A DNA stretch of 37,706 nt, from the NCBI RefSeq assembly GCF_001999335.1, contig NZ_MLHS01000044.1, forward strand, positions 1-37,706, given 5' to 3'. This DNA comes from Rodentibacter sp. Ppn85. GTDB taxonomy: Bacteria > Pseudomonadota > Gammaproteobacteria > Enterobacterales > Pasteurellaceae. Both the position numbers and the translations under genes were made by a program. Of the stretch, positions 16,872-26,784 are shown one piece after another. Every line of letters starts with the position of its first letter. Positions within the stretch are counted from its first letter, which is position 1. Below the pieces are notes generated by a model. The model searched no databases. It worked only from the letters and a program-made list of their open reading frames with translations, and was not told the DNA's origin.

Positions 16872-16893
16872 AAATAAGATCTAGTTCACATTT
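16872..16893. promoter_or_regulatory. Candidate CRP site upstream of the inositol ABC transporter
   Basis: The 22 bases match the CRP consensus at 19 positions, including AAGATCTAGTTCACATTT at the right. It lies 157 bases before the binding-protein gene. Together with the palindrome at 16973 it suggests cAMP-CRP activation plus IolR repression of the importer. Confidence 0.6.
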
Positions 16894-16972
16894 TTGAAAT
16901 TTGATTATTGCAAGCAATATAAGCTAAATGATATACATACAAATAGACTGTTTGTTTTATATTTTTGATTTA

Positions 16973-16988
16973 TGAAATTTACATTTCT
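16973..16988. promoter_or_regulatory. Candidate IolR operator upstream of the ABC transporter
   Basis: TGAAATTTACATTTCT keeps GAAAT-N4-ATTTC perfectly and differs from the other copies mainly in the centre. It lies 62 bases before the binding-protein start; a further half-site GTTTCA is at 16995. Confidence 0.5.
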
Positions 16989-17049
16989 TAAAATGTTTCA
17001 ATAAAGTATGTTTTTTGCTATTCGTCAACTCAATTAAAGGAGTAATCTT

Positions 17050-17988
17050 ATGAAAAAAGTACTATTGGCATTGCTATGCGGTAGCGCTCTACTAACCTCC
17101 CAAGCTACCGTGGCTAAAAATATTGTCATCGGTGCGCCAATGGTTGCCTTCTCAGATAAATGGCAAACCTATCTTCAGGATGCAATCCGCGAATTTGATA
17201 AAGCTCACGATGATGTCGAAATTAAACTTGCCGATGCTAACGGCGATCCTGCCCGATTACTAAATGACGCAGAAACATTTATTGATCAAAAAGTCGATGC
17301 CTTGTTGGTTGTTCCGACCGATCCGAATATCGTTAAAGTTATTGGTAGAAAAGCTAAACGAGCCGGTATCCCTCTCATCGTTATTAATCGTAAACCATTA
17401 GACGAAGATATGCAGTACGTCACCAGTTATGTGGGATCCGATGAAATTGAAGGAGGACGTATTCAAGCAGACTTTATTGTCAATACATTACAAGGAAAAC
17501 CCGCTGAAGCCGCTATTTTAATGGGCCCTTTAGGTCAGGATGCACAGATTAAGCGGACACAGGGTAATAAAGAAATTTTTGCCCAAAATAAAAATATTAA
17601 AATCTTCACTGAGCAAGAAGGAAAATGGGATAGAGCGAAGGGTTTGGAAATCGCAGAAAACTTACTTGCCGCAAATAAAAATCTAAATGTTGTAGTAAGT
17701 AATAATGACGAAATGGCGATTGGTGCCGTCTTGGCCGGGAGGAAATTAGGTCTTAAAGATGAAGATCTCCTTATCGTGGGGCTGGATGCTACTCCCGATG
17801 CATTAGACTATCTTGGCAAAGGATTGGATGCTACCGTGTTTCAATCTGCTACCGGCCAAGGTATGACTGGGGCTGAAATAGCATATTTGGCCGCTAAAGG
17901 AGAAAAAGTACCGGCTGTGAAATGGGTTCCTTTTGAACTGGTAACCCCTGACAAAAAAGCAGAATATCAAGCAAAATACAAAAAATAA
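17050..17988 (+). CDS. ibpA: Periplasmic sugar-binding protein, probable inositol-binding
   Basis: The 312-residue protein has a signal peptide (about 1-22) and the type I periplasmic-binding fold of ribose/galactose-binding proteins. Marks are VIGAPMVAFSDKWQTYLQDAI, DALLVVPTDPNIVKVIGRKAKRAGIPLIVINRKP, YVTSYVGSDEIEGGR and VVSNNDEMAIGAVLAGRKLG. It would capture the substrate and deliver it to the membrane pair encoded downstream. AAAGGAG precedes the ATG. The position after a full inositol pathway and the candidate IolR/CRP sites argue for myo-inositol. The symbol is by analogy with the Caulobacter ibpA-iatA-iatP system. A hairpin separates it from the ATPase gene, as in many importers where the binding protein is made in excess. 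Confidence 0.82.
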   Translation: MKKVLLALLCGSALLTSQATVAKNIVIGAPMVAFSDKWQTYLQDAIREFDKAHDDVEIKLADANGDPARLLNDAETFIDQKVDALLVVPTDPNIVKVIGRKAKRAGIPLIVINRKPLDEDMQYVTSYVGSDEIEGGRIQADFIVNTLQGKPAEAAILMGPLGQDAQIKRTQGNKEIFAQNKNIKIFTEQEGKWDRAKGLEIAENLLAANKNLNVVVSNNDEMAIGAVLAGRKLGLKDEDLLIVGLDATPDALDYLGKGLDATVFQSATGQGMTGAEIAYLAAKGEKVPAVKWVPFELVTPDKKAEYQAKYKK

Positions 17989-18007
17989 TTTCCTTATCGA
18001 CTATAAC

Positions 18008-18031
18008 GGAAAGGACTACATTGTCCTTTCC
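18008..18031 (+). terminator. Intercistronic hairpin after the binding-protein gene
   Basis: A 9-bp stem GGAAAGGAC/GTCCTTTCC (18008-18016 with 18023-18031) and 6-nt loop without a real T run. It probably works as a partial terminator or mRNA 3'-end protector. An uptake sequence follows at 18110. Confidence 0.6.
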
Positions 18032-18170
18032 TATTATAAAGAATAAATCAAAAATGTGATACCTCCCACATTAAGGGAATCATATTAATAAAATATAAGG
18101 CGTAAATTGACCGCACTTTATAACAATGACGCCGGTCATGTCCGTCCTTAATCGATTTAAGGAGTTAAAA

Positions 18171-19676
18171 ATGGCTAATCATCCGAACTCTCCCTATATT
18201 TTAGAAATGAGAAGTGTGTCAAAAACATTTCCGGGAGTAAAAGCACTTGATGCAATTAATCTTCGTGTCAGACGTGGCAGTATTCATGCATTAATGGGAG
18301 AAAATGGCGCTGGGAAATCTACTTTAATGAAAATACTATACGGTATCTATATCCCGGATGAAGGAGGAGAATTAATTTTAGACGAAAAAACCTTTAAACC
18401 AAGACGCCCCATTGATGCTATTCGTAGTGGATTAACTATGGTGCCGCAGGAAATTTCTCCTGCCGCCAATTTAACGATTGCCGATAATTTTTATTTAGGT
18501 CGTGAAATAACGCAAGGAAAGTTTTTCCTTGACCAAAAAGCAATGAATGAGCAAGCTTCGGCCATTTTAAAAGACCTAGGCGTACCAATGGATGTTACGC
18601 TCAAAATGTCCGAAGTATCGGTGGCAAAAGCACAGTTAGTTGCTATAGCTACCGCAGTTTCCAATGATGCCAAAGTCATCATTATGGATGAACCGACAAC
18701 CTCATTAACCGAAAATGAAGTTGAACAGCTTTACTGCATTATTGAAACTGTGAAAGCGAGAGGGATCGCGGTTATTTTTATTTCCCATAAACTGGATGAG
18801 GTTTTCCGTGTATCCGATGAGATTACGATAATTCGTGACGGTCAATATGTCGATACCAAACTGACCAAGGATGTCACCAAAGAGCAACTTATCTCCATGA
18901 TGGTCGGACGCGATATGTCCGAGATGTTCCAACGTGAACGTTTTGAGCTTTCAAATGAAATTATACTTGAGATAAAAAATTTTACCCGTGCTGGGTATTA
19001 TCAAGATATTAACTTTTCCGTACGTAAAGGTGAAATTTTTGGTATTGCCGGATTAGTTGGTGCCGGACGTTCCGAAATCGTAGAGGGATTATTCGGTTAC
19101 AAACCGGCAGACAATGGAGAAATTTACATTAGAGGTGAGAAAGCGCTCATTAATAATCCGCTTGACGCGATGAAATATAAAATTGGTTTTGTGACGGAAG
19201 ATAGAAAGTTAACCGGGCTATTTCTAAATCTCAGTATCACCGACAATATGATTATGCCGAAAATGTCGCCGTATCTTGATAATCTCTTAGTTTCAGCCAC
19301 AAGAGCTCAAAAAACAGCAAACGAACAAAAAGCAAAATTAAAAATTAAAGCTCCAAATGTTGAAGTCATTACCAATAATCTTTCCGGCGGAAACCAGCAA
19401 AAAGTGTTACTTGCCCGATGGTTGCTATTAGAACCGGATATTCTAATTCTGGATGAACCAACAAAAGGGATTGATGTGGGAGCAAAAGCGGAATTATATA
19501 AACTGATGGTTGAACTATCAAAACAAGGTAAAACCATCATTATGATTACCTCAGATATGTTGGAGCTTTTATCCATGAGCGACCGTGTGATGGTAATGCA
19601 CGAAGGACACCAAGTGGGCATTATTCCTCATTCGGAACTAACACAAGAGCGGGTTCTTGAATTAGCTTCAGGCTAG
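18171..19676 (+). CDS. iatA: Sugar ABC transporter ATPase with two ATP-binding domains, probable inositol importer
   Basis: The 501-residue protein has the RbsA/MglA layout of two fused nucleotide-binding domains. Domain 1 (about 8-250) has Walker A GENGAGKST and Walker B IIMDEPTTSL; its signature is a variant (SEVSVAKAQLVAIATA), as usual in this family. Domain 2 (about 260-500) has a degenerate Walker A GLVGAGRSEI, the signature LSGGNQQKV and Walker B LILDEPTKGID. It powers import through the permease downstream. The ATG at 18171 is preceded by AAGGAG at 18159-18164; an earlier in-frame ATG at 18126 has no such site. The permease gene starts 48 bases after its stop. Substrate is inferred from the cluster. 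Confidence 0.86.
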   Translation: MANHPNSPYILEMRSVSKTFPGVKALDAINLRVRRGSIHALMGENGAGKSTLMKILYGIYIPDEGGELILDEKTFKPRRPIDAIRSGLTMVPQEISPAANLTIADNFYLGREITQGKFFLDQKAMNEQASAILKDLGVPMDVTLKMSEVSVAKAQLVAIATAVSNDAKVIIMDEPTTSLTENEVEQLYCIIETVKARGIAVIFISHKLDEVFRVSDEITIIRDGQYVDTKLTKDVTKEQLISMMVGRDMSEMFQRERFELSNEIILEIKNFTRAGYYQDINFSVRKGEIFGIAGLVGAGRSEIVEGLFGYKPADNGEIYIRGEKALINNPLDAMKYKIGFVTEDRKLTGLFLNLSITDNMIMPKMSPYLDNLLVSATRAQKTANEQKAKLKIKAPNVEVITNNLSGGNQQKVLLARWLLLEPDILILDEPTKGIDVGAKAELYKLMVELSKQGKTIIMITSDMLELLSMSDRVMVMHEGHQVGIIPHSELTQERVLELASG

Positions 19677-19724
19677 TTTTTGATTCATCACCATCGGTTT
19701 TTAACAAAAAATAAGAGGTTTAAT

Positions 19725-20678
19725 ATGGAAAACTTGACATTGAAGAAAATTATCAATGCTTATGGAATGGTCTTAATTTTAATTCTTCTCTTTTTAGGAT
19801 TATCGGTTTCAATTGATGGTTTTTTCTCAGCAAGAACAATCTGGAGTATTATTGAACAGGTCTCTATGTTTGGTATTATCGCCATTGGAGTGACATTTAT
19901 TATTATCACAACCGGCATTGATTTATCATCGGGTTCGGTAGTGGCATTAACCGCTGTGGTTTCCGCTTCAGTCGTAACGGGCGGAGATACGGTTTCCGCC
20001 GCCTTGCTCGCTTTTTCTGTATCAATTCTAATCGGTGCAGGATTGGGCTTAATTAACGGTGGACTGACGGCAATCGGTGGTATTCCACCGTTTATCGCAA
20101 CATTGGGAATGATGATTATTGCCCGTGGTGCAGCACAACTTTATTCCGACGGTCGTCCGATTGATGCCTCTTCAGAAGCCTTTACTTGGATTGCCGATGT
20201 GAATATTTTCGGATTACCGGGCTTGGTATTGTTATATATTTTAATTGTTATCTTCAGTCATATTTTACTCAGCCGCTCAACATTTGGTCGCCACGTTTAT
20301 GCTGTCGGAGGAAATTTAAATGCGGCGAAAATTTGTGGCATCAATACGAATCGAACCCTAATCTGGGTTTACATTCTTGGCGGAGCGCTATCCGGTTTAG
20401 CCGGTGCCTTATTGGCAGCCCGAACCTATGCCGGAAACCCGTCGTACGGTTTAGCTTGGGAGCTTGATGCCATCGCCGCTGCCGTTATCGGCGGGGTATC
20501 CTTAAGCGGCGGCTTCGGTACGATTCCAATGTGTGTTATCGGCGCATTAATTATTGGTACCACTAATAAAGGATTGAATATGCTCGGTGTTGATCCGTAC
20601 TGGCAACAAATTGTAAAAGGTGCAATTATCGTTATTGCCGTATTACTCGACACATTAAAACGTCGTAAAAAAGGTTAA
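19725..20678 (+). CDS. iatP: Sugar ABC transporter permease, probable inositol importer
   Basis: The 317-residue protein is a RbsC-type permease (BPD_transp_2) with about eight to ten hydrophobic segments. Conserved stretches include GIIAIGVTFIIITTGIDLSSGSVVAL, GLINGGLTAIGGIPPFIATLGMM, VYAVGGNLNAAKICGIN and the loop AWELDAIAAAVIGGVSLSGG with GTIPMCVIGALIIG, the part that contacts the ATPase. It is the last gene of the importer operon and ends at a terminator. AAGAGG at 19713-19718 supports the ATG at 19725 over a TTG at 19680. Inositol as substrate is inferred from position. Confidence 0.86.
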   Translation: MENLTLKKIINAYGMVLILILLFLGLSVSIDGFFSARTIWSIIEQVSMFGIIAIGVTFIIITTGIDLSSGSVVALTAVVSASVVTGGDTVSAALLAFSVSILIGAGLGLINGGLTAIGGIPPFIATLGMMIIARGAAQLYSDGRPIDASSEAFTWIADVNIFGLPGLVLLYILIVIFSHILLSRSTFGRHVYAVGGNLNAAKICGINTNRTLIWVYILGGALSGLAGALLAARTYAGNPSYGLAWELDAIAAAVIGGVSLSGGFGTIPMCVIGALIIGTTNKGLNMLGVDPYWQQIVKGAIIVIAVLLDTLKRRKKG

Positions 20679-20704
20679 TCCATATCAAGCAAATTTTTTA
20701 TAGA

Positions 20705-20737
20705 AAAGGCTTATTCCCAAACGGGAAATAAGCCTTT
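20705..20737 (+). terminator. Terminator after the inositol ABC transporter operon
   Basis: A 14-bp stem with one bulged A (20705-20718 with 20723-20737), 4-nt loop AAAC. The T tract is short (TTTATAT). Confidence 0.75.
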
Positions 20738-20821
20738 ATATCTACCAATCGTCCTATTTCCTTGCATTCTTTCCTTTACAGTGTCAAACTCACAGTAATT
20801 TTTAATACCTATCAAAAAGCC

Positions 20822-23176
20822 ATGGCGAAAAAACAGAAAAAACTCAAACTCCAAGATCCTCATTATCAACGGGAGTTGGCCAAATATGGCAATCCTATCC
20901 CAAGTAGGGAGCTGATTTTACGCGTAATTAGCGAAAATAATGCGCCAATGAATAGGGAAGAAATTTTGACCGCACTTTCCATTCGTGACGAGTCACAAAC
21001 GGAGGCTATGCGTCGCCGTTTACGTGCGATGGAAAATGACGGGCAACTTATTTTCACCAAACGTAAACGCTATGCCTTACCGGAAAAATTAGATCTGGTT
21101 AAGGGCTTAGTAATCGGTCATCGGGAAGGCTACGGTTTCTTGCAAGTCGAGGGTAAAAAAGAGGACTTTTTCATTCCAAATCCGCAAATGCAACGGGTTA
21201 TGCACGGTGATTTCGTACTGGCACAACCGACAGGTACGGATCATCGCGGTCGCCGTGAGGTTCGCATTGTACGCGTGTTAGAAAGCCGCAAAAAACAAAT
21301 TGTCGGTCGTTTCTTTTTGGAAAACGGCTTTAGCTATGTTGTACCGGATGATAGCCGTATCGGGCGTGATATTCTTGTACCAAACGAACATCGTAACGGT
21401 GCGCGTATGGGGCAAGTGGTAGTAGTCGAATTACAAGAACGTTCCGCCGCCTTCAATCAGCCGGTAGGGATTATTACGGAGATTTTGGGCGACAATATGG
21501 CAAAAGGGATGGAAGTGGAAATTGCCTTGCGTAATCATGATATTCCCCATAAATTCCCAAGTGCGGTGGAAAAATACGTCAAAAAATTTACCGAAGACGT
21601 TCCCGAAGAAGCGAAAAAAGGCCGTGTTGATTTACGTGATTTACCGTTAGTTACCATTGATGGCGAAGATGCCCGCGATTTCGATGATGCGGTCTATTGT
21701 GAAAAACAGGGTAAAGGCTGGAAACTTTGGGTGGCGATCGCCGATGTGAGCTATTATGTGCGTTTACGTTCCGCCTTGGATACGGAAGCTTACAACCGGG
21801 GGAACTCGGTATATTTCCCAAATCGTGTGGTGCCGATGTTACCGGAGATTTTATCCAATGGCTTGTGTTCGCTCAATCCGCAGGTCGATCGTCTCTGCAT
21901 GGTATGTGAAATGCAAGTTTCCGCCAAAGGTAAACTGACCGGGTATCGCTTTTATGAAGCGGTGATGAATTCCCACGCACGCTTAACCTACACAAAAGTA
22001 GCGAAAATATTGGAAGGTGATACTGAATTACGGCAACGTTATGCCTCCCTCGTGCCGAATTTGGAAGAACTTCATCATCTCTATCAAGCCTTGCTTATCG
22101 CTCGTCATCAACGCGGCGCCATTGATTTTGAGACGATTGAAAGCAAATTTATTTTCAATGCCATGGGACGCATTGAGCGGATTGAATCGGTCATTCGTAA
22201 CGATGCCCATAAAATCATTGAAGAATGTATGATTCTTGCCAATATCGCTGCCGCCAATTATATGGAAAAACACAATGAACCGGCACTATATCGTATTCAT
22301 GCAATGCCAAGTGAAGAAAAACTCACTTCATTCCGTACTTTTTTGAGTGAGTTCGGCTTAACGTTGGAGGGCGGCAGAAAACCGACACCGAAAGATTACG
22401 CCGCACTGTTAGAAAAAATAAAAACACGACCGGATCACGAGCTGATTCAAATTATGTTGCTACGTTCTTTAAGTCAAGCAGTGTACCATGCGGACAATAT
22501 CGGGCATTTTGGCTTAGCACTGGAAGAATATGCCCATTTTACTTCACCCATCCGCCGTTATCCGGATTTAACACTCCATCGCAGCATTAAATATTTACTT
22601 GCTAAAGAACAGGGGATAAAACGTAAAACCACTGACAGTGGCGGCTATCATTATTCCCTTGATGAAATGGATCTATTGGGCGATCATTGTTCAATGACGG
22701 AACGTCGTGCCGATGATGCAACTCGCGAAGTTGCGGATTGGTTGAAATGCGAGTATATGCAAGATCACATTAGCAATGAGTTTAACGGGGTGATTTCTTC
22801 CGTAACCGGTTTTGGATTGTTTGTACGTTTGGACGATTTATTTATTGACGGATTAGTGCATATTTCCACCTTAGAAAATGACTACTATCAATTTGACGCT
22901 GCCAAACAGCGTTTAATTGGCGAAAATAGCGGCATACAATACCGATTGGGCGATAAGGTGCGTATTCGGGTGGAAGCCGTTCATTTAGAACAAAAAATGA
23001 TAGATTTTTCACTTGTCAGTAGCGAGCGTAAACCACGTCGCATCGGTAAAACGGCAAAAGAAAAAACTAAAAAAGTATTCAAAGAATTGCCTTCAAAGGT
23101 GACGAGAAAACACAAAAGTGCGGTCAAAAATAAAAAAGTGTCTAAAAAACCGAGGAAATCGAAAATGCAATCCTAG
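20822..23176 (+). CDS. rnr: Ribonuclease R
   Basis: RNase R is a processive 3'-5' exoribonuclease able to degrade structured RNA, acting in rRNA and mRNA turnover. The 784-residue protein shows an N-terminal winged-helix (about 25-85), cold-shock/OB domains (about 90-240), the RNB core with Asp280, Asp286, Asp288 and Asp289 in [12 protein letters not shown], a C-terminal S1 domain (about 635-715; [26 protein letters not shown]) and a Lys/Arg-rich tail. Length agrees with the Haemophilus protein. The ATG at 20822 gives [18 protein letters not shown], the normal N-terminus; 60 extra in-frame bases upstream are unlikely to be translated. rlmB follows after 54 bases, the usual gamma-proteobacterial pairing. 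Uptake sequences at 20969 and 23116. Confidence 0.96.
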   Translation: MAKKQKKLKLQDPHYQRELAKYGNPIPSRELILRVISENNAPMNREEILTALSIRDESQTEAMRRRLRAMENDGQLIFTKRKRYALPEKLDLVKGLVIGHREGYGFLQVEGKKEDFFIPNPQMQRVMHGDFVLAQPTGTDHRGRREVRIVRVLESRKKQIVGRFFLENGFSYVVPDDSRIGRDILVPNEHRNGARMGQVVVVELQERSAAFNQPVGIITEILGDNMAKGMEVEIALRNHDIPHKFPSAVEKYVKKFTEDVPEEAKKGRVDLRDLPLVTIDGEDARDFDDAVYCEKQGKGWKLWVAIADVSYYVRLRSALDTEAYNRGNSVYFPNRVVPMLPEILSNGLCSLNPQVDRLCMVCEMQVSAKGKLTGYRFYEAVMNSHARLTYTKVAKILEGDTELRQRYASLVPNLEELHHLYQALLIARHQRGAIDFETIESKFIFNAMGRIERIESVIRNDAHKIIEECMILANIAAANYMEKHNEPALYRIHAMPSEEKLTSFRTFLSEFGLTLEGGRKPTPKDYAALLEKIKTRPDHELIQIMLLRSLSQAVYHADNIGHFGLALEEYAHFTSPIRRYPDLTLHRSIKYLLAKEQGIKRKTTDSGGYHYSLDEMDLLGDHCSMTERRADDATREVADWLKCEYMQDHISNEFNGVISSVTGFGLFVRLDDLFIDGLVHISTLENDYYQFDAAKQRLIGENSGIQYRLGDKVRIRVEAVHLEQKMIDFSLVSSERKPRRIGKTAKEKTKKVFKELPSKVTRKHKSAVKNKKVSKKPRKSKMQS

Positions 23177-23230
23177 ATTTTCCTATTTTTTTGAAAAGAA
23201 AAATAAATAACAAAATATAAAAGAGAGCCT

Positions 23231-23971
23231 ATGTCAGAAAAAATCTATGGCATTCATGCCGTAAACAGTATTTTAACCCACACACCGGAACGCCTTATTG
23301 AAGTGTTTGTACTAAAAGGACGTGAAGATAAACGCCTACAATCATTACTAAACGAATTGCATTCAATCGGCATTGGGGTGCAATTTGTGAATCGCCAAAC
23401 TTTAGATAAAAAAGCAAACGGCGAAGTGCATCAAGGCATTATTGCACGAGTGCAAGCCATGAAAGAACTGGGCGAAAATGATCTTGATGTCATTCTGCAA
23501 AATAGCAAAAATCCGCTTTTATTAGTGCTTGACGGCGTAACGGATCCTCACAATCTTGGTGCTTGTTTGCGTACCGCAGATGCGGCCGGTGTAGCGGCAG
23601 TCATTGTACCGAAAGATAAATCGGCACAACTTACTTCCGTTGCGCGTAAAGTAGCGTGCGGAGCGGCGGAAACTGTCCCGCTCATTCGTGTCACTAATCT
23701 TTCCCGAACTCTTCGCGACTTACAACAAAATCACAATATTTGGGTTGTAGGAACAGCCGGTGAAGCGACCGAAACGATTTATCAAAGCAAGCTTATTGGT
23801 GCACTGGCACTGGTTATGGGGGCTGAAGGAGAAGGAATGCGCCGTTTGACCAGAGAACATTGCGATCAACTGATAAGCATCCCAATGGTAGGCTCGGTTT
23901 CATCCTTGAATGTCTCGGTGGCTACAGGCGTATGTTTGTTTGAGATTGTGCGTCAACGTTTAAGCGCATAA
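23231..23971 (+). CDS. rlmB: 23S rRNA (guanosine-2251-2'-O)-methyltransferase
   Basis: RlmB methylates the ribose of G2251 in the peptidyl-transferase P loop of 23S rRNA using S-adenosylmethionine. The 246-residue SpoU-family (SPOUT) protein has an N-terminal substrate-binding domain (about 1-75) and three SpoU motifs: [34 protein letters not shown] and [18 protein letters not shown] (knot and catalytic region). Length is as expected. AAGAGAG precedes the ATG. It probably shares transcription with rnr and ends at a bidirectional terminator. Confidence 0.96.
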   Translation: MSEKIYGIHAVNSILTHTPERLIEVFVLKGREDKRLQSLLNELHSIGIGVQFVNRQTLDKKANGEVHQGIIARVQAMKELGENDLDVILQNSKNPLLLVLDGVTDPHNLGACLRTADAAGVAAVIVPKDKSAQLTSVARKVACGAAETVPLIRVTNLSRTLRDLQQNHNIWVVGTAGEATETIYQSKLIGALALVMGAEGEGMRRLTREHCDQLISIPMVGSVSSLNVSVATGVCLFEIVRQRLSA

Positions 23972-24000
23972 AAACATTTAAAAAAGTAACCGCACTTTAT

Positions 24001-24034
24001 AAAAATACCGAGTATCTTAAACTCGGTATTTTTT
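24001..24034. terminator. Bidirectional terminator between rlmB and brnQ
   Basis: A 13-bp stem (24001-24013 with 24021-24033) flanked by an A run on the left and a T run on the right serves both convergent genes. An uptake sequence lies just before it at 23989. Confidence 0.9.
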
Positions 24035-24050
24035 ATTATATACTTATTTT

Positions 24051-25346
24051 TTAAGCTTTTTTTCGTCCTAATAATAGCGATAAAGCTAATGCAATAAATG
24101 CCGGAATCAACCACGCCATCCCATCGGAATAAAGCGGTAAATGACTCAGTAAATTCTCAACGGGTTGTGGTAGTAAATCAACGTTTTTCAAACTGTCACA
24201 AGCACTAAAGCACACCGTAACCAGCAAAGTGAAGTAATAACTGAGTTTAATATTCGGCAATTTATTACGGATAATTTGCAGTAACACCAACATAATTGCT
24301 ACCGGATAAATCAACAATAATGCCGGAATCGTAATTCTCAATAATTCCGTTAAACCGGCTTGTGCAACCGTTGTCGTTAAAATTGCAAATACTACGACCC
24401 AAAACGGATAAGATAAGCGAACATGGAATTTAGAGAAATAATCCGCACATGCGCTGGTAACACCCACAAGTGTCGTGATATTCGCTAAAATAATAATGCC
24501 TGACATAATCCAAGTACCGGAAATCCCAAATAAAGCATTAACATAACGGGAGAAAATTTGCCCGCCGTTGGTTGCTCCCTCCGCCACTTGCGCACTAGTC
24601 GCCCCTAGATAGAACAATGAAAAATACAGCATTGCCAATAAAAATACGGAAATCACCCCTGCGGAGATCGTATATTTTATTACCTTTTGCGGGGAAGTAA
24701 CGTTCCGTACTGCCAACGCTCGGGCAACAATCCCACCAAAGGCAATGGCTGCTAGCACATCCATAGTTTGGTAGCCGCTGATTAAACCGGAAGTAATCGC
24801 GGGATTTGTGGCATACCCCTTGCTTGGCTCAACAATGTCGGACAGCGGGGAGATAATAACCTTCACAGCCACCACAACCAGTAACACGAGCAATGCCGGC
24901 GTCATAAATTTTCCCACTGTTGAAATAATTGTATTAGGGCGTAGCATAAAAAACATACCGACAACATTGAAAACAAGGGAAAAAATAAAATGTGCGTCAT
25001 TGGAATCATTCACAATATTCAACGGTAACCATGCCATTTCATAAGCGACATTAGTCACACGCGGCATTGCGAACAGAGAACCAATTACTAAATATAATAT
25101 GGTTAAAAACATTATCTCGGCCCACTTCGGCAAATCGCGGGAAAGTTCCTCTCCTCTCCCAAGCATCGCTACAACAACCAAAGTAATGAATGGCATGAAT
25201 ACACCGGTTAATATGAAGCCAAAAGATGCCGTAGCCCAATACGAACCTGCCGTAAACCCTTCCATTGGCGGAAAAATAATATTTCCTGCGCCTAAAAAAA
25301 GCGCAAAAATCATCATTCCTAAAACAATAATATCTTTACGAGTCAT
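24051..25346 (-). CDS. brnQ: Branched-chain amino acid transport carrier
   Basis: BrnQ is a cation-coupled inner-membrane carrier for leucine, isoleucine and valine. The 431-residue protein has about twelve hydrophobic segments and the LIVCS family signature GMMIFALFLGAGNIIFPPMEG at the N-terminus. Further family segments are GYQTMDVLAAIAFGGIVARAL and the C-terminal hydrophobic helices before LLLGRKKA. The start at 25346 (MTRKDIIVLG) matches the family; an in-frame ATG at 25376 is possible but neither has a strong Shine-Dalgarno. It is divergent from nhaA across about 220 bases with one uptake sequence (25471). Confidence 0.92.
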   Translation of the reverse strand: MTRKDIIVLGMMIFALFLGAGNIIFPPMEGFTAGSYWATASFGFILTGVFMPFITLVVVAMLGRGEELSRDLPKWAEIMFLTILYLVIGSLFAMPRVTNVAYEMAWLPLNIVNDSNDAHFIFSLVFNVVGMFFMLRPNTIISTVGKFMTPALLVLLVVVAVKVIISPLSDIVEPSKGYATNPAITSGLISGYQTMDVLAAIAFGGIVARALAVRNVTSPQKVIKYTISAGVISVFLLAMLYFSLFYLGATSAQVAEGATNGGQIFSRYVNALFGISGTWIMSGIIILANITTLVGVTSACADYFSKFHVRLSYPFWVVVFAILTTTVAQAGLTELLRITIPALLLIYPVAIMLVLLQIIRNKLPNIKLSYYFTLLVTVCFSACDSLKNVDLLPQPVENLLSHLPLYSDGMAWLIPAFIALALSLLLGRKKA

Positions 25347-25567
25347 AGTATTCTCAGTTAATAAAAAGGAGCTCATTCTACTACAAAGTACTTGATAACC
25401 CTAATCTTCAAATAAAAAATATGAGCTTAATCACTCAGTCAATATTAACTCAAAAATCATCAGAAAAATGACCGCACTTTCAGACTGATATTTTTCGTAG
25501 ATAAATAAAAATGTGATAGTATCGGGACTTCTTTCTGTTTTTTATTTATTTTTGGAGAGATCTTTTT

Positions 25568-26731
25568 ATGTTGCAGCTGATACAACAATTTTTCAAACTC
25601 GAATCATCTAGCGGAATTTTATTACTCTTCGCCGCATTTATCGCAATTTTATTTGCCAATTCACCTTTAAATACTTTTTATCATGACTTTTTAAATCTAC
25701 CGGTGAGTATCCAAATCGGTAGCTTCGCAATTAATAAAACCCTCATTCATTGGATTAATGACGGCTTTATGGCGGTATTTTTTGTTCTAGTGGGATTGGA
25801 AGTAAAGCGTGAATTGTTAGAGGGGTCGCTTTCCAGCTATCAACAGGCCGTTTTCCCGGCAATTGCCGCTGTAGGCGGTATGGCAATCCCCGCATTGGTT
25901 TATATTTTAATTGCGCACGAAGATCCTACTTTAGCCAATGGTTGGGCTATTCCAATGGCAACGGATATCGCCTTTGCGCTAGGGGTTGTGGCGCTGTTAA
26001 GCAAACAGGTTCCTCTGCCGTTAAAGGTCTTTTTATTAGCGCTTGCGATCATTGATGATTTAGGCGCTATTGTCGTCATTGCGTTATTCTTCTCCCACGG
26101 ATTAAGTATTCAAGCGCTTATTTTCTCCGCAATCGCAATCATTCTACTCATTGCGTTAAATCGCTTTAAAGTCACTGCACTTTGCGCTTATATGGTGGTC
26201 GGCACAATTCTATGGGCATCCGTATTAAAGTCCGGCGTACATGCCACATTAGCCGGCGTTATTATCGGTTTCTGTATCCCTCTAAAAGGTGAAAAAGGTG
26301 AAACACCATTAGAAGATTTTGAGCATTTGCTTGCGCCTTGGACTTCATTCCTTATTTTACCGTTATTTGCCTTTGCCAATGCGGGGGTAAGTTTTGAAGG
26401 GGGGGATTTCTCCATGCTGACTTCACCGTTATTACTCGCTATTTCCTTAGGCTTGATTATCGGCAAACCGGTCGGAGTGTTTGGTTTTAGTTATCTTTCT
26501 GTGAAGTTAGGTATCGCTAAATTACCGGAAGGTATCAATTTTAAACAAATTTTTGCAGTCGCTATTTTGTGCGGTATCGGGTTTACCATGTCGATGTTCC
26601 TCGCAAGCCTTGCTTTTGATGCGAATGCTGGCGAAAGTGTAAATACTCTTTCCCGTTTGGGCATTCTAATCGGCTCCACAATCTCTGCCATCGTAGGGTA
26701 TATCTTCTTAAAACAAACCACAAAAGCATAA
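25568..26731 (+). CDS. nhaA: Na+/H+ antiporter NhaA
   Basis: NhaA exports Na+ in exchange for protons across the inner membrane, protecting against salt and alkali. The 387-residue protein has about twelve membrane helices. Asp133 and the essential Asp163-Asp164 pair in [12 protein letters not shown] fall at the same numbers as in the E. coli protein. The beta-hairpin with [31 protein letters not shown] is also conserved. GGAGAG lies at 25554-25559. The gene is followed by a terminator formed by an inverted pair of uptake sequences and converges on the LysR gene. Confidence 0.96.
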   Translation: MLQLIQQFFKLESSSGILLLFAAFIAILFANSPLNTFYHDFLNLPVSIQIGSFAINKTLIHWINDGFMAVFFVLVGLEVKRELLEGSLSSYQQAVFPAIAAVGGMAIPALVYILIAHEDPTLANGWAIPMATDIAFALGVVALLSKQVPLPLKVFLLALAIIDDLGAIVVIALFFSHGLSIQALIFSAIAIILLIALNRFKVTALCAYMVVGTILWASVLKSGVHATLAGVIIGFCIPLKGEKGETPLEDFEHLLAPWTSFLILPLFAFANAGVSFEGGDFSMLTSPLLLAISLGLIIGKPVGVFGFSYLSVKLGIAKLPEGINFKQIFAVAILCGIGFTMSMFLASLAFDANAGESVNTLSRLGILIGSTISAIVGYIFLKQTTKA

Positions 26732-26739
26732 TATCCCCT

Positions 26740-26770
26740 AAAAAGTGCGGTTAATTTTGACCGCACTTTT
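26740..26770. terminator. Terminator made of an inverted pair of uptake sequences
   Basis: AAAAGTGCGGT (26741-26751) and ACCGCACTTTT (26760-26770) form an 11-bp stem with an 8-nt loop between the convergent nhaA and LysR genes. Both arms contain exact uptake cores, a common arrangement in Pasteurellaceae. Confidence 0.85.
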
Positions 26771-26784
26771 ACTTTACTTCCTAT

